DNA from: Coriaria nepalensis
Taxonomy: Eukaryota > Streptophyta > Magnoliopsida > Cucurbitales > Coriariaceae
Length of the DNA stretch: 64,000 nt
Reading direction: 5' to 3'
Assembly (NCBI GenBank): GCA_027186245.1
Contig: CP114484.1
Span: 2,492,501 to 2,556,500, forward strand
Shown here: positions 47,780 to 59,884 of the stretch, one piece after another
Layout: every line of letters starts with the position of its first letter
Numbering within the stretch: the first letter of the stretch is position 1
Notes under the pieces: model-generated
The model's database searches: none
What the model saw: the letters and a program-made list of their open reading frames with translations, nothing else
What the model was told of the DNA's origin: nothing
Position numbers and translations under genes: made by a program

Positions 47780-48770
47780 TCTTTGTGAGCACATCCTTCT
47801 TATGATTGAGTAGCAACCCAATCCGTGGCACAGTTAGCTAATCTTTTTGTCCAGGAGAAGCTTATATACTCAAAGAACAATATGATTTCTTCTACCACCA
47901 AGTTAACCCTCCAATCCATCTCTATAGAATTATTGTTTACCCAATCAATCAACACCTTATGATTCCCTTCAATCACTACCTTCTTGACCCCCAGATTCAG
48001 CAACATCTTCAGTGTATCAAGAATAGCACATGCTTCAGCTTCCATAGCAGAGGTAACAACTATTGGCTTACCACACCCACCAACCAGCCTACCATTCTCA
48101 TCTCTAGTGACAACCCTAATCCCACCGTTCTTCTTATCAGCACAGAAAGAGCCATCAAAGTTTCCCTTCACCCAACCTGCAGAAGGGGGCACCAACCAGA
48201 GAAACTCGAGTTATCATAATGGCTTAGATCCTTAAGATTCACTTTACAGTTCCTGCAAATAGACTCAAAGGCAACATTAGCTCTATCCACAACCAAATCA
48301 ACATTCACCCCACCTCCTTGGTAAGTAGCCTCACACCTCCCCTTCCAAAAACCAACAGAGGGAAACTAGATGAGTACCCAGCCTCCACCAATCAGCATTT
48401 CTTGCTTCACTACTCACCAACATCTCTTCTATCCATTCCACAACCGAAGCATAAGACTCGAAATTAACAAACACCACCCCAAAACCTGATTTCAACCAAG
48501 CAAACTTAACCCGATCACAACCAACTAGACAATGCATAAGGTCCTCTATCTCATAGTTGCAAATAAGGCATTTAGCATCCATTTTAATCTTCCTCTTATA
48601 CAAATTTTTCCCAGTGGCAATAGCATTAATACAAACACGCCACAAAAAATGCAGAAGAATTCTAGGAAGGGCTATATTACCTTCTAGATTAAGCTCCAGA
48701 TTCTGCTTCGACGGGGTTGGTCACCAATAAGAGGCTTCATCACCCAAGACACATGATATCCCACCTTAAT
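47780..48770 (-). mobile_element. 3' end of a LINE-type retrotransposon: RT zinc-binding and RNase H domains
   Basis: Minus-strand reading gives two family domains in the right order. At about 48690-48331 is the reverse-transcriptase zinc-binding domain ('FLWRVCINAIATGKNLYKRK', 'CLICNYEIEDLMHCLVGCDR'). At about 48195-47800 is an RNase H-like domain ('GWVKGNFDGSFCADKKNGGI', 'AMEAEACAILDTLKMLLNLG', 'KRLANCATDWVATQ'). Between them the frame changes at about 48335 and 48190. The third catalytic acid, usually in 'ESDS', reads 'EGNHK'. The 5' portion with endonuclease and RT is absent. It is a dead fragment. Confidence 0.8.
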
Positions 48771-51700
48771 ACTATAATTCTCCTTTTTATCTGGTGCCTA
48801 AATAACTCTGTATAAAGTACCACACAGACTAATGAGAGTTTTTAAGATTGAGAAAACAATGTTAGGATCAAAAAATTTATAAAGTGCATTTAGATTTCAC
48901 ATCCAAAATCCTTATTAATAAGATTAGTAATAAATAAAGGGATTGAATCAGTAAGACAAGAGATCTAAGTGTTTTGACCGATTATTTGAGAAGCTTTGAA
49001 TTCAATTATCATTTTAACTTATATTTTTTTCGTTTTTCATTTTAAGTTATTCCTCTCTTTAGACAATATTCTTACCAGGTTTCTCACATCATCTTTGGAC
49101 ACTAATTAAGTTTATAAGTAAGAAAATCTCCTAAAATGTAATTTAACTAATAACTTCTTGTTTAAATACGTAACTCTTTTCATTTTCATTATGTTAATCA
49201 AGATTAATATTTTCGGTATATTATTCATCTAAAGATTTCTTATATAAAGTGTAAGTCTATTTCATACTTTTGAAGTAATAAAATAACAGGCCATGATCTA
49301 GTGTGACTCGTGGCGTGAGACTCTTTTACTAAATTGCATCATTGCTTGCTTTTCTTGCATGGAGGTAATTGGATTTTGGGTGCAAAAAAAGCTAAAGAAG
49401 GAAGTCGGGGAGGAGATTAGAAAGTTTTTGTTGGTATCGTAACGACAATTGAAAACGCTAACCCAATTAGCGTTTGCAATCAAAACTTCAGAAACCACTT
49501 TAGCATGCATGCTGATAAAAATCTCACCATGAAACACGTGAACTTGGACATGAATCTTCTTCTTTGTTAACACTTCTAACCAGAACCACAACACGTAGTT
49601 TATTATTTGCATGCCATCGATAACTCTTCTTTAAGTTTTCGGTTTTAAAATGACTAATGACCATATATATATCCTTATCAAATCATATTCATATAATGTA
49701 CGTGACAGGATTTTTTTTTTTTGGTCCCGTACATGCATACATGTGGGTCCCACTGTGCAGTAGGTCCCACTGTGCGGTGCCCCTCATCACTTATCAGATG
49801 CAACTTTTGAATGATTTGACCATAGACCTCTTTTCTTTGTTTTTTTTTCCTTCGCTCTTGTTTGAAAATGTCAAAACATAAGATGCACGTGTGTAGTGGG
49901 AATGAAAAATAGGCGAGCAGCTAGAATATGAGGTAGGATTCTAGATTTCTAGGAACATATGATGTCATGTCATGTTTTGTGACTACCCCTTTTAATGTCA
50001 ATGTCTATCCGACATTCAAATAAATTCCATCCCCTAATTTTCTATTAAATAGTTAAGGATTGTCGTATGTATTATGATCGGCTAAAAATTAGATATTTCG
50101 ATATTATTTATTTAAATAAATTTTGTTGGCTCATTTTTTAATGGATGATTAAGAGATTGTCATTTTATGACCGGTTAAAAATTAATTATTTTTCATTAAT
50201 TCACTTAATTTTTAACCGATTATGATGTAATGCTTATTTAATTATTATGAATATATGAAATTTATTTGAAATTATGATATACACTAAATATAATAATAGG
50301 CACCCAATTTGAGCTTTTTTTTTTCTTTTTTTTTTTTTGAATTTTTAATTCTGAGGAATCGATTTTATTATATCATCTATTATATCGAATTTATGATGTG
50401 ATTACAATGTATTCATGTATCAATTTAAAAATCCTCTTTATTTTTGCGATTTTCTTTTTCTCTTATAAACTATATAAAATTTAAGGAATAATTTTTTAGT
50501 GAATATATAATATATTATATTAATTTTATTAAAAATATAATAAAATGACAAAAAAATAATAATAATATATTGTCACTATTTTTTGTATATAAGATACTCA
50601 CTTAAATATTTACTCAAATCTAAATACCAAGTTATATAAAGCAACTAGAAGATCCAAAAAAAAAAAAAAGGAGTGGGGAGCGTGGGGGGTAGAAGAAGAG
50701 AGGCTAATTACAAAGGTCTAACTTATGAACATATTGGATGTATATGGTTTTATAAATAATAAAGATTAGATTTTTGACTTAAAAGAGATGAAAAAATTAA
50801 TTAGTATTGTATATTATGCATACATATAATAACTTATAAATGGTTATTAATAAGTGGTATATACGTAACAATATGTATAGCGAATTAAAACGACATCGAT
50901 ATGCATATTACAAAAAAATATATATTAAATTCATATTTACCTCTCTATCACAAAATAGTACATCAAATGAAATTGCATGAATAGAGTCAAAAAAAGTAAG
51001 AATCGTGATGGGGCGATTTAGTTATTTATTTATTTATTTATTTATTTATTGTCACAAAGTCATTTTGTCGCCACATCACTCCATCATATAGGGGACTTTT
51101 TTAGCATTCATTAAACGAAGATTTGAAATTATTTTTCCTTCTTGAAATTTATAGAACCATCGAATATATGACTGAGAAACTCTATTCAGAGATTATTCTT
51201 AATTGTTTTTCCCCTTTACAGTTCAATTTTTAAAGCTCATTGCAATAATAGAAGTGGTTTGGCAGGATTTACCCGAGAACTATTATTTCACTTGAAATAT
51301 GTAACGATTTTGATAGTAGGGCTGTTCATCTTGAAAGAATTCATTCGAATCACCATCCTCTTTTGCTTCATAGTAATGGAACATATTTAGTCCTTTGTTT
51401 CATTATCATTGTCTGTCCATGTATGTCAATTTCGGTCGTCCTTATAAATCCAATAGTTAAAACACGTGATACATCAAAATCACTTGTATTAATACGAAAG
51501 TTTATATGACTAATATGCAAACTGTTAAAGATACTTGAGAGACCAAGAACTTTTTCTTTTATGCAACAAGTCAAAATCACTTTTAGACCAAGTTCTTTTA
51601 CTTTTCTAAACCGAGTTCAATTTCTTCCTCTGTGAGAGCTCCCTTCCCAAACCAAAATCTCACATGTCGGTATGAGATGCACAGACCGACATGTTGCGAA

Positions 51701-51990
51701 CTCACATGTTTCTATCGAGACAGAGAACTCGGTATGGAGGAACTCGATCTGAGTTCCTGCCTACAGATTGAATATCGGTCTCCAAACATATTTCTATCCA
51801 GACTGAGAACTCAGATCGGGAACTCTGTTTGGATAGGGAAAAAGAGAGAGGTTAATCATAATTGTGAAGAAATACGACTCATAAATTAGCCATATTTCAG
51901 TTGGCTTATGTTTTTGTCTTTTTTTTTTATAATGTGACACTTCTCTAATAATTGGTTCAAAAAGAATGGCTGAAATATTATTATAGGGAT
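48771..51990. other. Intergenic, no gene recognised
   Basis: AT-rich. A (TTTA)n run lies near 51022-51050. Two similar 25-bp phrases ('TTTCTATCGAGACAGAGAACTC' type near 51710 and 51790) sit 81 bp apart in a GC-richer block (51640-51850). Open frames here match no family known to me. Confidence 0.4.
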
Positions 51991-54560
51991 AGACATAAAG
52001 GGAGCGAACAATGATTGAATTTGCTCCCCATTTTAATGTTATATCCTACAATAGCCCTAGACTTTACAGATTCCAAAGAATGTGGATCACTCATGCATCT
52101 TTTATGGACACGGTCAAATTGGCTTGGTGTTCTTCAATTTCGGATCTTCTACTAAGGATTGTTACCAACTTGAAACTTACTAGATTCGTGTTGAAGGATT
52201 GTTACCACTTTTGGGAATATTTTCATTGCTTTAAATTCTTGGAAAGATAAGCTTGAAGCGTTGTATCAAGCTGCGCAGCAGCCTTGATCTCCTCAAATTA
52301 ACTCTAAGCGTGAAGACGCCCGCAGCTTATAATCTTTATCTTCACCGAGAAGAGATTTATTGGAAGCAAAAAATCCTGGGGACATTAACTTAATGAGGGA
52401 GATGGTAATACTAAATTTTTTCGTACTTCGGTTAATTGTAGGAATAAACAGCTAAATTTGAGTGAAATCAAGTATGAAGACGGTTCCATCCTAGCAGACC
52501 CTCACATTTTTCATCTAGAAGCCATAGATTATTTTTAGGCCCTTTCTGCATTGGATCAAATCTCTTATCCTCCTGGTATATTTGACATTATCCCTTATTT
52601 GCTTACAGAAGAAGATAATCACTCTATTATGGCTCATTTCACCATTGAAGAAGTTAAAGAAGTTGTGTGGTTTATCAAAATAGATAGTGCTCCTGGTATT
52701 GATTCTTTCTCCTCAACTTTCTTTGAATATTGTTTGGAAGTGATTAAAGATGATCTACTTGAAGCTGTTAATTCTTTTCTTGCTGGAAATAAACTGCATG
52801 AAGCTTTGGCTTCTACTCTTTTTGTTCTTATTCCCAAAAAGGTGAACCCTACTACTTTGAAAGATTTCAGGCCAATAAATCCTTGCAATGTTTGTTACAA
52901 GGTCTTCTCTATCATGGCCGCTCTATAGTGGAAGCTGTGGGCTTAGCTCAAGAGCTTACTAAAGATATTGGTAAGCAAGTTACGGTGGTAATGTCATCTT
53001 TAAACTTGATATGATGAAGACTTATGATATGCTTAATTGGTCTTTTCTAGACATGGTTCTTCATCATTTTGACTTTTCTTTTTCTCTTAGAAAAACTATA
53101 GCTAATTGTTATTGGGGAGTTCATTTTCAATGGTTTTTCAGAGAGTTTACAAAAGGAGATTTCAAACCTTTAGGGTTCTTAGGCAAAGAGATCCCATATC
53201 TCTGATGTTGTTTATTTTGGCGGAGGAATGACTTAGTAAAAAGTTGTCCAAGTCTGTGCTTGATGGGTATATTAACCCTTTTGCCACCAAAAGTTGGTGC
53301 TCCGTTGTCTCTCATCTTCTTTTTGTTGATGGCACTCTCATTTTCTGTAATGGGAGTATCTCTAGTATAAGAAAGCTCATGAGTATTCTTTCTATGTATG
53401 AGAACGCTTATGGTCAAAGAATTAGCTTAGCCAAGAGCAATTTCTATGTTCATGCCAATTGTTCTTTAACCAGGAGCAACATGATGCTAGACTTATTTTC
53501 ATAAAGGTATTTTCCTTTCACTTATCTTGGTGTTCCCCTTGTCTATGGTCACATTAAATCTATTTTCTTTGATAGTTTGGTGAGTAAAATCACTAGTAAG
53601 TTGGAACGTTGGAAGGCTATGTTGTTCTCAAGTAGGGGTAGGCTTATTTTGCTTAAACATATTATCTCTTCGATGCCGCTTCATTTTCCTGCAACTTCTT
53701 TTGTTCCTAAAATCGTGCTGGATAAGATTGAATCAAAGATGTCTCAGATTTTTTGGGGGTGCTAGTCATGGTGATAGAAAGTGTAATTGGATCTTGTGGG
53801 ATAAGATTTGTAGATTGAATGAAATGAGGGGTTTGGGTTTGCGAAAACTCCACAATATGAAGATGACGTTAATTATGAAGAAAATTTAGAATCTTATTTT
53901 TGGAAATTCTCTCTAGTGCTCATACATTCATGCACACTACACCTATCATTTGCTTGCTTCTCTTTGGACTGTCCCCCGTTCTAATTGCTCTCGTGCTTGG
54001 GAGACATGGTATATGTTCTGCCTAGATTCCTTTATTTGTTCAGATGGCATGTTGGGGATAAAGCTACCATTGATTTTTGGCATGACAATTGGGGTTTAGG
54101 TATCTTAGCCGATAATGTGGAGGCAAATTTTCCATGCTCTACTTTACATGATGATGTTGTTAATAAAATTTGGCTTACCATGGAGCTTAGACACGATTTC
54201 TCTTATTTTTTATCCCGTTCTATGATGATTCTTACTTCGAATAATGATGCTCCGATTTGGCTTCCCAACAAATCTGGATCATTTTCCATCAAAACTTCTT
54301 GGTCTGGTCTTACTGCCAATTGCACTCATATTTCTTTTTGCAAGCAACTTTGGCACGATGTGTGCCCTTTGAAAATTAAAATATTTTCTTGGCGGCTCTT
54401 TTACATAGCAATGGAGTAAAATTTAAAGAAGATAGGCATCTCTTTATCATCTTCTTAATGTTGTTGTAATGTTTAGAAGGATGAATTAACTTCCCATTTT
54501 TTCTTGAGAGCAGCAATGTGGCATCCCAGGTTCGGTCTTTTTTTTAACATTTTTATTTTA
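51990..54560 (+). mobile_element. Degenerate LINE (non-LTR) retrotransposon
   Basis: Plus-strand frames with many shifts follow the plant L1-like order. The end of the endonuclease is 'RFQRMWITHASFMDTVKLAW' (about 52060-52120). RT fingers are 'KIDSAPGIDSFSSTFFEYCL' and 'LASTLFVLIPKKVNPTTLKD' (about 52677-52866). The RT active-site region is 'HLLFVDGTLIFCNG' (about 53314-53355), where YADD is replaced by FVDG. Thumb follows as 'TYLGVPLVYGHIKS', 'LERWKAMLFSSRGRLILLKH' and 'ATSFVPKIVLDKI'. The zinc-binding end is 'LWHDVCPLKIKIFSWRL' (about 54349-54400). Catalytic loss plus stops show it is inactive. It has no detectable 3' RNase H. Confidence 0.85.
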
Positions 54561-55720
54561 TACGGAGGATATTTTTTCTATTGTTGTAAAAACTAAACTC
54601 ATCGTCTTATCCGTTATAATCATCACATCCACTAAATCATAAAATTCTTTTTAAAAATTCTAAAATTTAGAAAAAAGAAACTAACTTTTTTTCAAAATTA
54701 TTTTGTTTGGAGCGATGGCCGTGCCAACGGTGGTGAGTTGAATAAAAATTACTAAAATTTATTATGGGTAAAAATATAATAAGTTAAATATTAATGGATA
54801 AGAAAATAATTAAATTTAAACTTATGGATTAATTTGTATTTTAAATTCGATTATAAGAAAGTTATTGACCTAAAATAATAGTTTAAGTTAGTAAGCATTT
54901 TCATAATAAAATATAATATTTAGCTAATTCTAGTAAGACCATTTATCTTATAAAATTTAGTAATGTTGATGGATGGATGACGCCACTTACCCCTCCTTAA
55001 CTCTGATGGTCATTCACTATACTGTACTATGAAGAATTGGGTAAGTTAAGGAGGGGTGACCCTGCTTACCCCTCTAAATATAATTAGTAAATATCTTAAA
55101 TATTATTGTATTTTAGTTAGATTTAGGCATAATTAGATTTACTCATCTCAAACTATCACCATATTTGAAAAACTCCCTTAAACTATTATATTTCACAAAA
55201 GTTTCCCCTAAACTATGCAAAAGTTAGACTTTAATCCCCTCTTATGTCTTTAAATCCCCTCACAAAATAATACACACAAAGTTCTGCCCTAAACAGCGGA
55301 TCGGAAACCAACCCAAAAAGAAGGAAAAAAAAAAAAAAAGGGAAAAAGCAAGAGCAATGAAACCCAACCAAAACAAAGCAAGCCCAAGTCTAGCAGAGGA
55401 AAAGAAACAACAAAAGACAAAATAGAATCAGATCAAAGCCTCACTTCCAACCACAACCATATCCAACGCAGGAAGGAAACTTGGTCACAAACAGAGCAAA
55501 ATTTAGAGAGGAGAAACGAAGGAGAAGACAACCAATCATCAGAAAGTGCAGCTCTCATTCTAGAGAGAGAATAAGCGTAGTAGTTTAAGGCTAAAAAGAA
55601 TTTATAAAGTGTAATAATCTAAGGTGGTCTTAAAAAAAAAAAAGTAATTATTCGTAAGTCTTATTTGGCATGTGATTTATGAGCCGAAAGATTTTAATTC
55701 ATCTATTTCTAGTTTAGAAA
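54561..55720. other. Intergenic with a short hairpin
   Basis: No gene. A 14-bp perfect inverted repeat ('ACCCCTCCTTAACT' at 54989-55002, complement at 55044-55057) with a third, direct copy 'CTTACCCCTCTA' at 55065-55076. The remainder is AT-rich or A-rich. Confidence 0.45.
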
Positions 55721-55726
55721 CACTTT

Positions 55727-55881
55727 TGGGCCCAAACATTTTTTCCCGTAGGATGTGCCGGAAAATATCTGTCTGGGCTTGTTCATGGCACTTTGAATTA
55801 GGGTGGGAAGTTTAAACCTGAGTTAGATCCAATTGTTCATGGCCCACTGGACTGTAAACAATCATTCTTTTTAATGGCCCA
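55727..55881 (+). promoter_or_regulatory. Site II-rich proximal promoter of the TPR gene
   Basis: TGGGCC(C) at 55727, TGGGCT at 55774, GGCCCA at 55841 and GGCCCA at 55876, all 210-370 bp upstream of the ATG at 56093. Clustered site II motifs are typical of TCP-regulated, broadly expressed plant genes. Assignment to this gene is positional inference. Confidence 0.5.
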
Positions 55882-56092
55882 AACATAATAATTATTTGTA
55901 TTTTTTGGTACTTTCTAAATGAAGCCCGAACGATGAAACTACTTGAAACGACGTTTCTCGAAGCAGAAGCAATTAGAATATGCCCGTCCTCCCTCATTTC
56001 TCATTTCTCGCGGTCCGTTGATCTTCTTCTTCTTGTTCCTCATTTTGTGCTTTAACAAGTTTCGCGATTCTCTTGCGATATAGGGTGTGAAA

Positions 56093-59000
56093 ATGGTGGT
56101 GATAGATCAGGAAGATCCCGAGGAGATGAGTTCTCTCAAAGCGTCGGAATCCACTGAAACGACGACGGTTCCTAGCTGCGACGCGGCGAGAAATGTGAAA
56201 CGAGATACCTCCGATGGCTTCGAAACGGCCAGCGACGGTGAACTCGGTGACAGCGGGGATGAAAATGAAGAGCAGGGAGAACAAGATATTCAAACTGTTT
56301 CACAGAGCGAGGATGAGATAAAGCTGGTTTGGTCTTTAATATTGAGCTTCACGCTTCTCATTGAAAATTACGTCGTGATTTTGTCTTCTTAAGTCTTAGG
56401 AAGAATTGTGAGATTTTGTGAAATTTCTTCCATGATTGTTAGGCTTGACTCTTTATAGTTGTTGTACTTGCAAGAATGTAAATATAATGAAAGTATTTGT
56501 CATAGATTTAAGCTCAATTTTTCCTTTCACTAAACATCTGATCCCATTACATCTTCTTTTTGAGGCAGGACGCTTTAGCTCGAGCGAATGATGCAAAACT
56601 GGAAGGCAATAAACTATTTGGAGAAGGGAAGTATGAGGAGGCACTATTGCAATATGAGCTTGCCTTACAAATTGCACCGGACATGTCCTCCTCCGTGGAA
56701 CTACGCTCTATCTGCCATGGAAATCGTGGCGTGTGCTATTTGAAACTTGTATGTTATTCTTACCTATATTGCTTTCTGCTGTGTGATCATCTTATGTTGA
56801 TTTTTCAAATTTTATCTTAGGTTTCAAATTTTCCAAGCATGTTTGACTATTGTTTGAAATTTTCTATAAAACAAAATATATTGTGGACTGGTGGAAATGT
56901 AAATAATGATTGAAATGCTTTGAAGCTGTTAGTTTCTATTGAAATGCATTGCTGCATCTTGTATAAAGATTTTGTTCTTGAGAGCATGAAATTAATCAGG
57001 GGAAATATGAAGACACGATCAAGGAATGCACGAAAGCGCTGGAACTCAGTCCCACGTATTTGAAAGCTCTGACTAGAAGAGGAGAGGCTAATGAAAAGGC
57101 TGAACACTATGAAGAGGCCATCGCAGGTAAGTTTACGTTTTAGCTTTTACTCATCAAGCCATTTTGTTTAAGTTTATGAATAGATTTCATTCTTTTTTTT
57201 TTTTTAATATTCTTTGTTGTGTTTTTGGTATTTGCTGCAACCTTGCTTCAGATAAATTTCCTTTTACCTTACAGACATGAAAAAGATTTTGGAATTAGAT
57301 TCTTCAAATGAGCAAGCTAAGAGAACAATTCGCCGTTTGGAGCCGCTTGCTGAAGCAAAAAGAGAAAAGATGAAGGAAGAGATGATCGGTAAGCTTATAT
57401 AATTACTGTTATTTCATTATTATTTTTGCTTGATTTTCCATACTAGTCATAGGAATATTGAACCTCCATTTACATTTCCTCAACCATGTTTATTCTCTCA
57501 TTTTCTTCAACTGTTGACAATAGTAGATAACATAGGTGATACTGTTTAATGGTTACTTAATTATTAGGAAAATCTTATGTAGTTGTTCAGGATTTTATTT
57601 GTTGCTATTAGTGATTAGTTTGTAAGTCTTTTAACTTTCTAGGTTTCTAGGAAAATCTTATCTGTTTGATTTCACTTTTATCTGTTGTTCGTCGATGGCT
57701 AGACTTTATTGTACAAGAAAAAGAAAAGTGGTAAAAGCAAAAATCTAATAAAAAGGTAAATTTAGGAAATTTTAAAATATGGGTTAAATTTTTGTATTAG
57801 GTAATGTTAGGGGAAGCAATCTCCCCCTACTTCTCCCACCCCTCAGAATAGTTTAGGCAGCTTATGCTTTGGTAGCAATTAGCATCAATAAGCAATAGTC
57901 TCCTATTAATATAAATTGAATTCATAAATTAATAGAAGTATTGGCCAAAAAAAAAATCAATAGAATACTTCTCATGACAAATTTTGAACTACAAGATTGA
58001 ATTCATATAATAATTGATGGGTACATGAAAAGTACTGAAGTAGTTCACTGCACTATATAGAGAACTCTAATGCAAAAGTGTTGAAGTATCCTACAGAAAC
58101 TCATTATTCTAGTCAATTTTCTGAACACAAGTAGGGGTTCTTAGAGAAGGGTAACTTATCCCGTATCCTACAAGAAACTCATTATTCTAGTCAATTTTCT
58201 GAACCCAAGTCGGGGTTTTAAGCAAATGCAACTTATCTCCCAAGGTTGGAAACTGGTCATGATCTTCAACCGATGGAATTGCCACATCAGTCTCCTTGTT
58301 AGTACCATCCTCTTTTTTTAAACTACGAGCACGAGCCCGCTCTATAGCGCTAGCCACACGGTTGTTAGACACATCTTCCTTAGGCTTCAAGAACTCATTA
58401 ATAGTCATTGCCTTTTTGCCTCTTTCTCCTTTCTGAACCTGTTTCTGTTTGCTCTCATCAGATCTCAACTTAACAAAGACCTGGTTATCGTCCTTCTTGT
58501 TTGAAACCCTTTGCATGGATTCAAACACTTTAGCATCCACCTTCCTCTCTTTAGGCTTAACTGCTTCCAGGGCGTTCCTCTTCTCTCCTTGAAACTCTTC
58601 ATAGTCCTTCAAAGTGATTTTGTACCCATAGTTCACCATTAGATTGCACTGAAATTTGTTAAAGATATGTTGATTCGTGAATTATGTATGAGGGAAAGGG
58701 ACTGCAGTAATTATAAGCTATTTATTTTGTTATCAGGAGGATTACTAATCCCTTTCCGACTCTATTTTTAATCGTATAAGTAGGGATTTGTACCTACTTA
58801 GTAGGACTCTGATTTCAAAACTTTTATTATTATTATTTTTTATTTTAATATAATAAATTTCAGAACTTATCAGATTTTATCATTCTGTTATAAAATTATC
58901 ATCCGATAGCATGATTATCTCATTGATCAGATTTCTCCATGATATACCAAGATCTCCAAATATAAATAGATTTCCAGATGTTTCATCTTTTAACCCTACT

Positions 59001-59280
59001 TAGACAGATCATGTTCACTATTTTACAATTGTTCTTTTTAATTGAATTTTACGATTTTTGTTTTTAATTGTACAATAACATTTATTTATTTTTTAAATCA
59101 CGAATTGAATCTTAAAACTTGTTTATTTTATTATTATCTTTTTTTAATTAATTTTAATAAACAGGGAAGCTGAAGGAAATGGGAAACTCTTTATTGGGGC
59201 GGTTCGGTATGAGCGTGGATAACTTCAAGGCTGTGAAAGATCCCAACACGGGCTCATATTCTATCTCGTTCCAGCAATAG
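56093..59280 (+). CDS. TPR co-chaperone-like protein (TTC1 family)
   Basis: Five exons (56093-56326, 56569-56748, 57000-57126, 57275-57388, 59165-59280) give 256 residues with consistent phases. The N terminus (1-78) is acidic and Ser/Thr/Glu-rich. Three TPR motifs follow at about 79-195: 'DAKLEGNKLFGEGKYEEALL', 'SICHGNRGVCYLKLGKYEDT', 'YLKALTRRGEANEKAEHYEE'. The tail is 'RRLEPLAEAKREKMKEEM' then 'LKEMGNSLLGRFGMSVDNFK' and 'DPNTGSYSISFQQ', the signature C terminus of TTC1 proteins. Family members bind Hsp70/Hsp90 C termini and signalling proteins as adaptors; the Arabidopsis counterpart is known as TPR1. Intron 4 is 1.78 kb and contains an antisense ORF (58187-58639). The donor of intron 1 is the unusual but legal 'GTTTGG'. 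The gene is convergent with the AFG1-like gene. Family call is confident. Confidence 0.92.
58087..58240. repeat. 77-bp tandem duplication at the 3' end of the antisense ORF
   Basis: 58087-58163 and 58164-58240 are two copies of one unit; both begin 'TATCCTACA', continue 'GAAACTCATTATTCTAGTCA' and end around 'AACTTATC(T)CC'. The second copy overlaps the stop codon and last 17 codons of the antisense ORF; the first is noncoding. Several substitutions distinguish them, so the event is not very recent. Confidence 0.8.
58187..58639 (-). CDS. Nested antisense ORF, HABP4/PAI-RBP1 (RGG A-like) domain
   Basis: Inside TPR intron 4, on the opposite strand, is a clean 150-residue frame starting ATG at 58639. 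'ITLKDYEEFQGEKRNALEAV', 'KERKVDAKVFESMQRVSNKK', 'DNQVFVKLRSD', 'AMTINEFLKPKEDV' and the end 'FPTLGDKL' follow the HABP4/PAI-RBP1 domain of plant RGG (Stm1/SERBP1-like) mRNA-binding, ribosome-associated proteins. The family's N-terminal half and the RGG tract after 'FLKP' are missing. A splice-acceptor-like 'ATTTCAG' sits 12 bp upstream of the ATG, so it may be the last exon of a partial gene, or a truncated retrocopy. The absence of internal stops across 150 codons hints at recency or constraint. No poly-A is visible at its 3' end. Expression is unknown. Confidence 0.6.
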   Translation of the reverse strand: MVNYGYKITLKDYEEFQGEKRNALEAVKPKERKVDAKVFESMQRVSNKKDDNQVFVKLRSDESKQKQVQKGERGKKAMTINEFLKPKEDVSNNRVASAIERARARSLKKEDGTNKETDVAIPSVEDHDQFPTLGDKLHLLKTPTWVQKID

Positions 59281-59884
59281 GTTAGTGCTTTTTCCTATAG
59301 GATGGGGCCACGTACCTCGCATCAACTCAAAAAACTTCCAATCAGACGGTCCAGAAAAACGAATAGATTACCCTTTTCCCTTGAATTTACATTTCAACCC
59401 CCCTTGGTTTCTAAGTTATATTGGTCTCTAGACTCTTGTTTGATCAAGTACGTTATGTAGAAAAACGTGTTTTTTTTTTTCCTTAAAAAAATATAATTAA
59501 CTTGATTAAAATAAGAGAACAGAAAAAAGGGAGTGCTGTGTAGTTTTAATGGAAGCAGCGTACATATTTTAGGTTTGTGTTCTGTTATCATCCTTTTCAT
59601 CTTTTAACATTTGTCTTTGCGATTGAAACTTGACTTCAATTTTAAAACATCTCAATAGCCTCTATTATTATTAGAGAATAAATACTACTTTACAGATTCA
59701 ATTACAATGAACCAAACAGCTCCTTAAATAAAGGGTTGAAAGAGACAGGATGGAATTGCCATCTCGATTATTAGTTTACAAGCAAATTGTTAATTAGAAT
59801 ATGTCTGGAGCATATTCCAGACTTGCTCTCCGGAATCATGTTTGTGTATCATCATCATCTCGGTTGCCACCATCTTGCTATTAA
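59281..59884. other. Convergent intergenic spacer (3' ends of TPR and AFG1-like genes)
   Basis: Shared 3' flank between two convergent genes. No coding sequence. AT-rich stretches around 59460-59520 and 59640-59700 probably contain the polyadenylation signals of both, but I could not pick them with certainty. Confidence 0.4.

Noticed and set aside
51632..51889. GC-richer block with an 85-residue frame
   Set aside because: Contains an 81-bp-spaced imperfect repeat and no protein similarity; not supportable as a gene.
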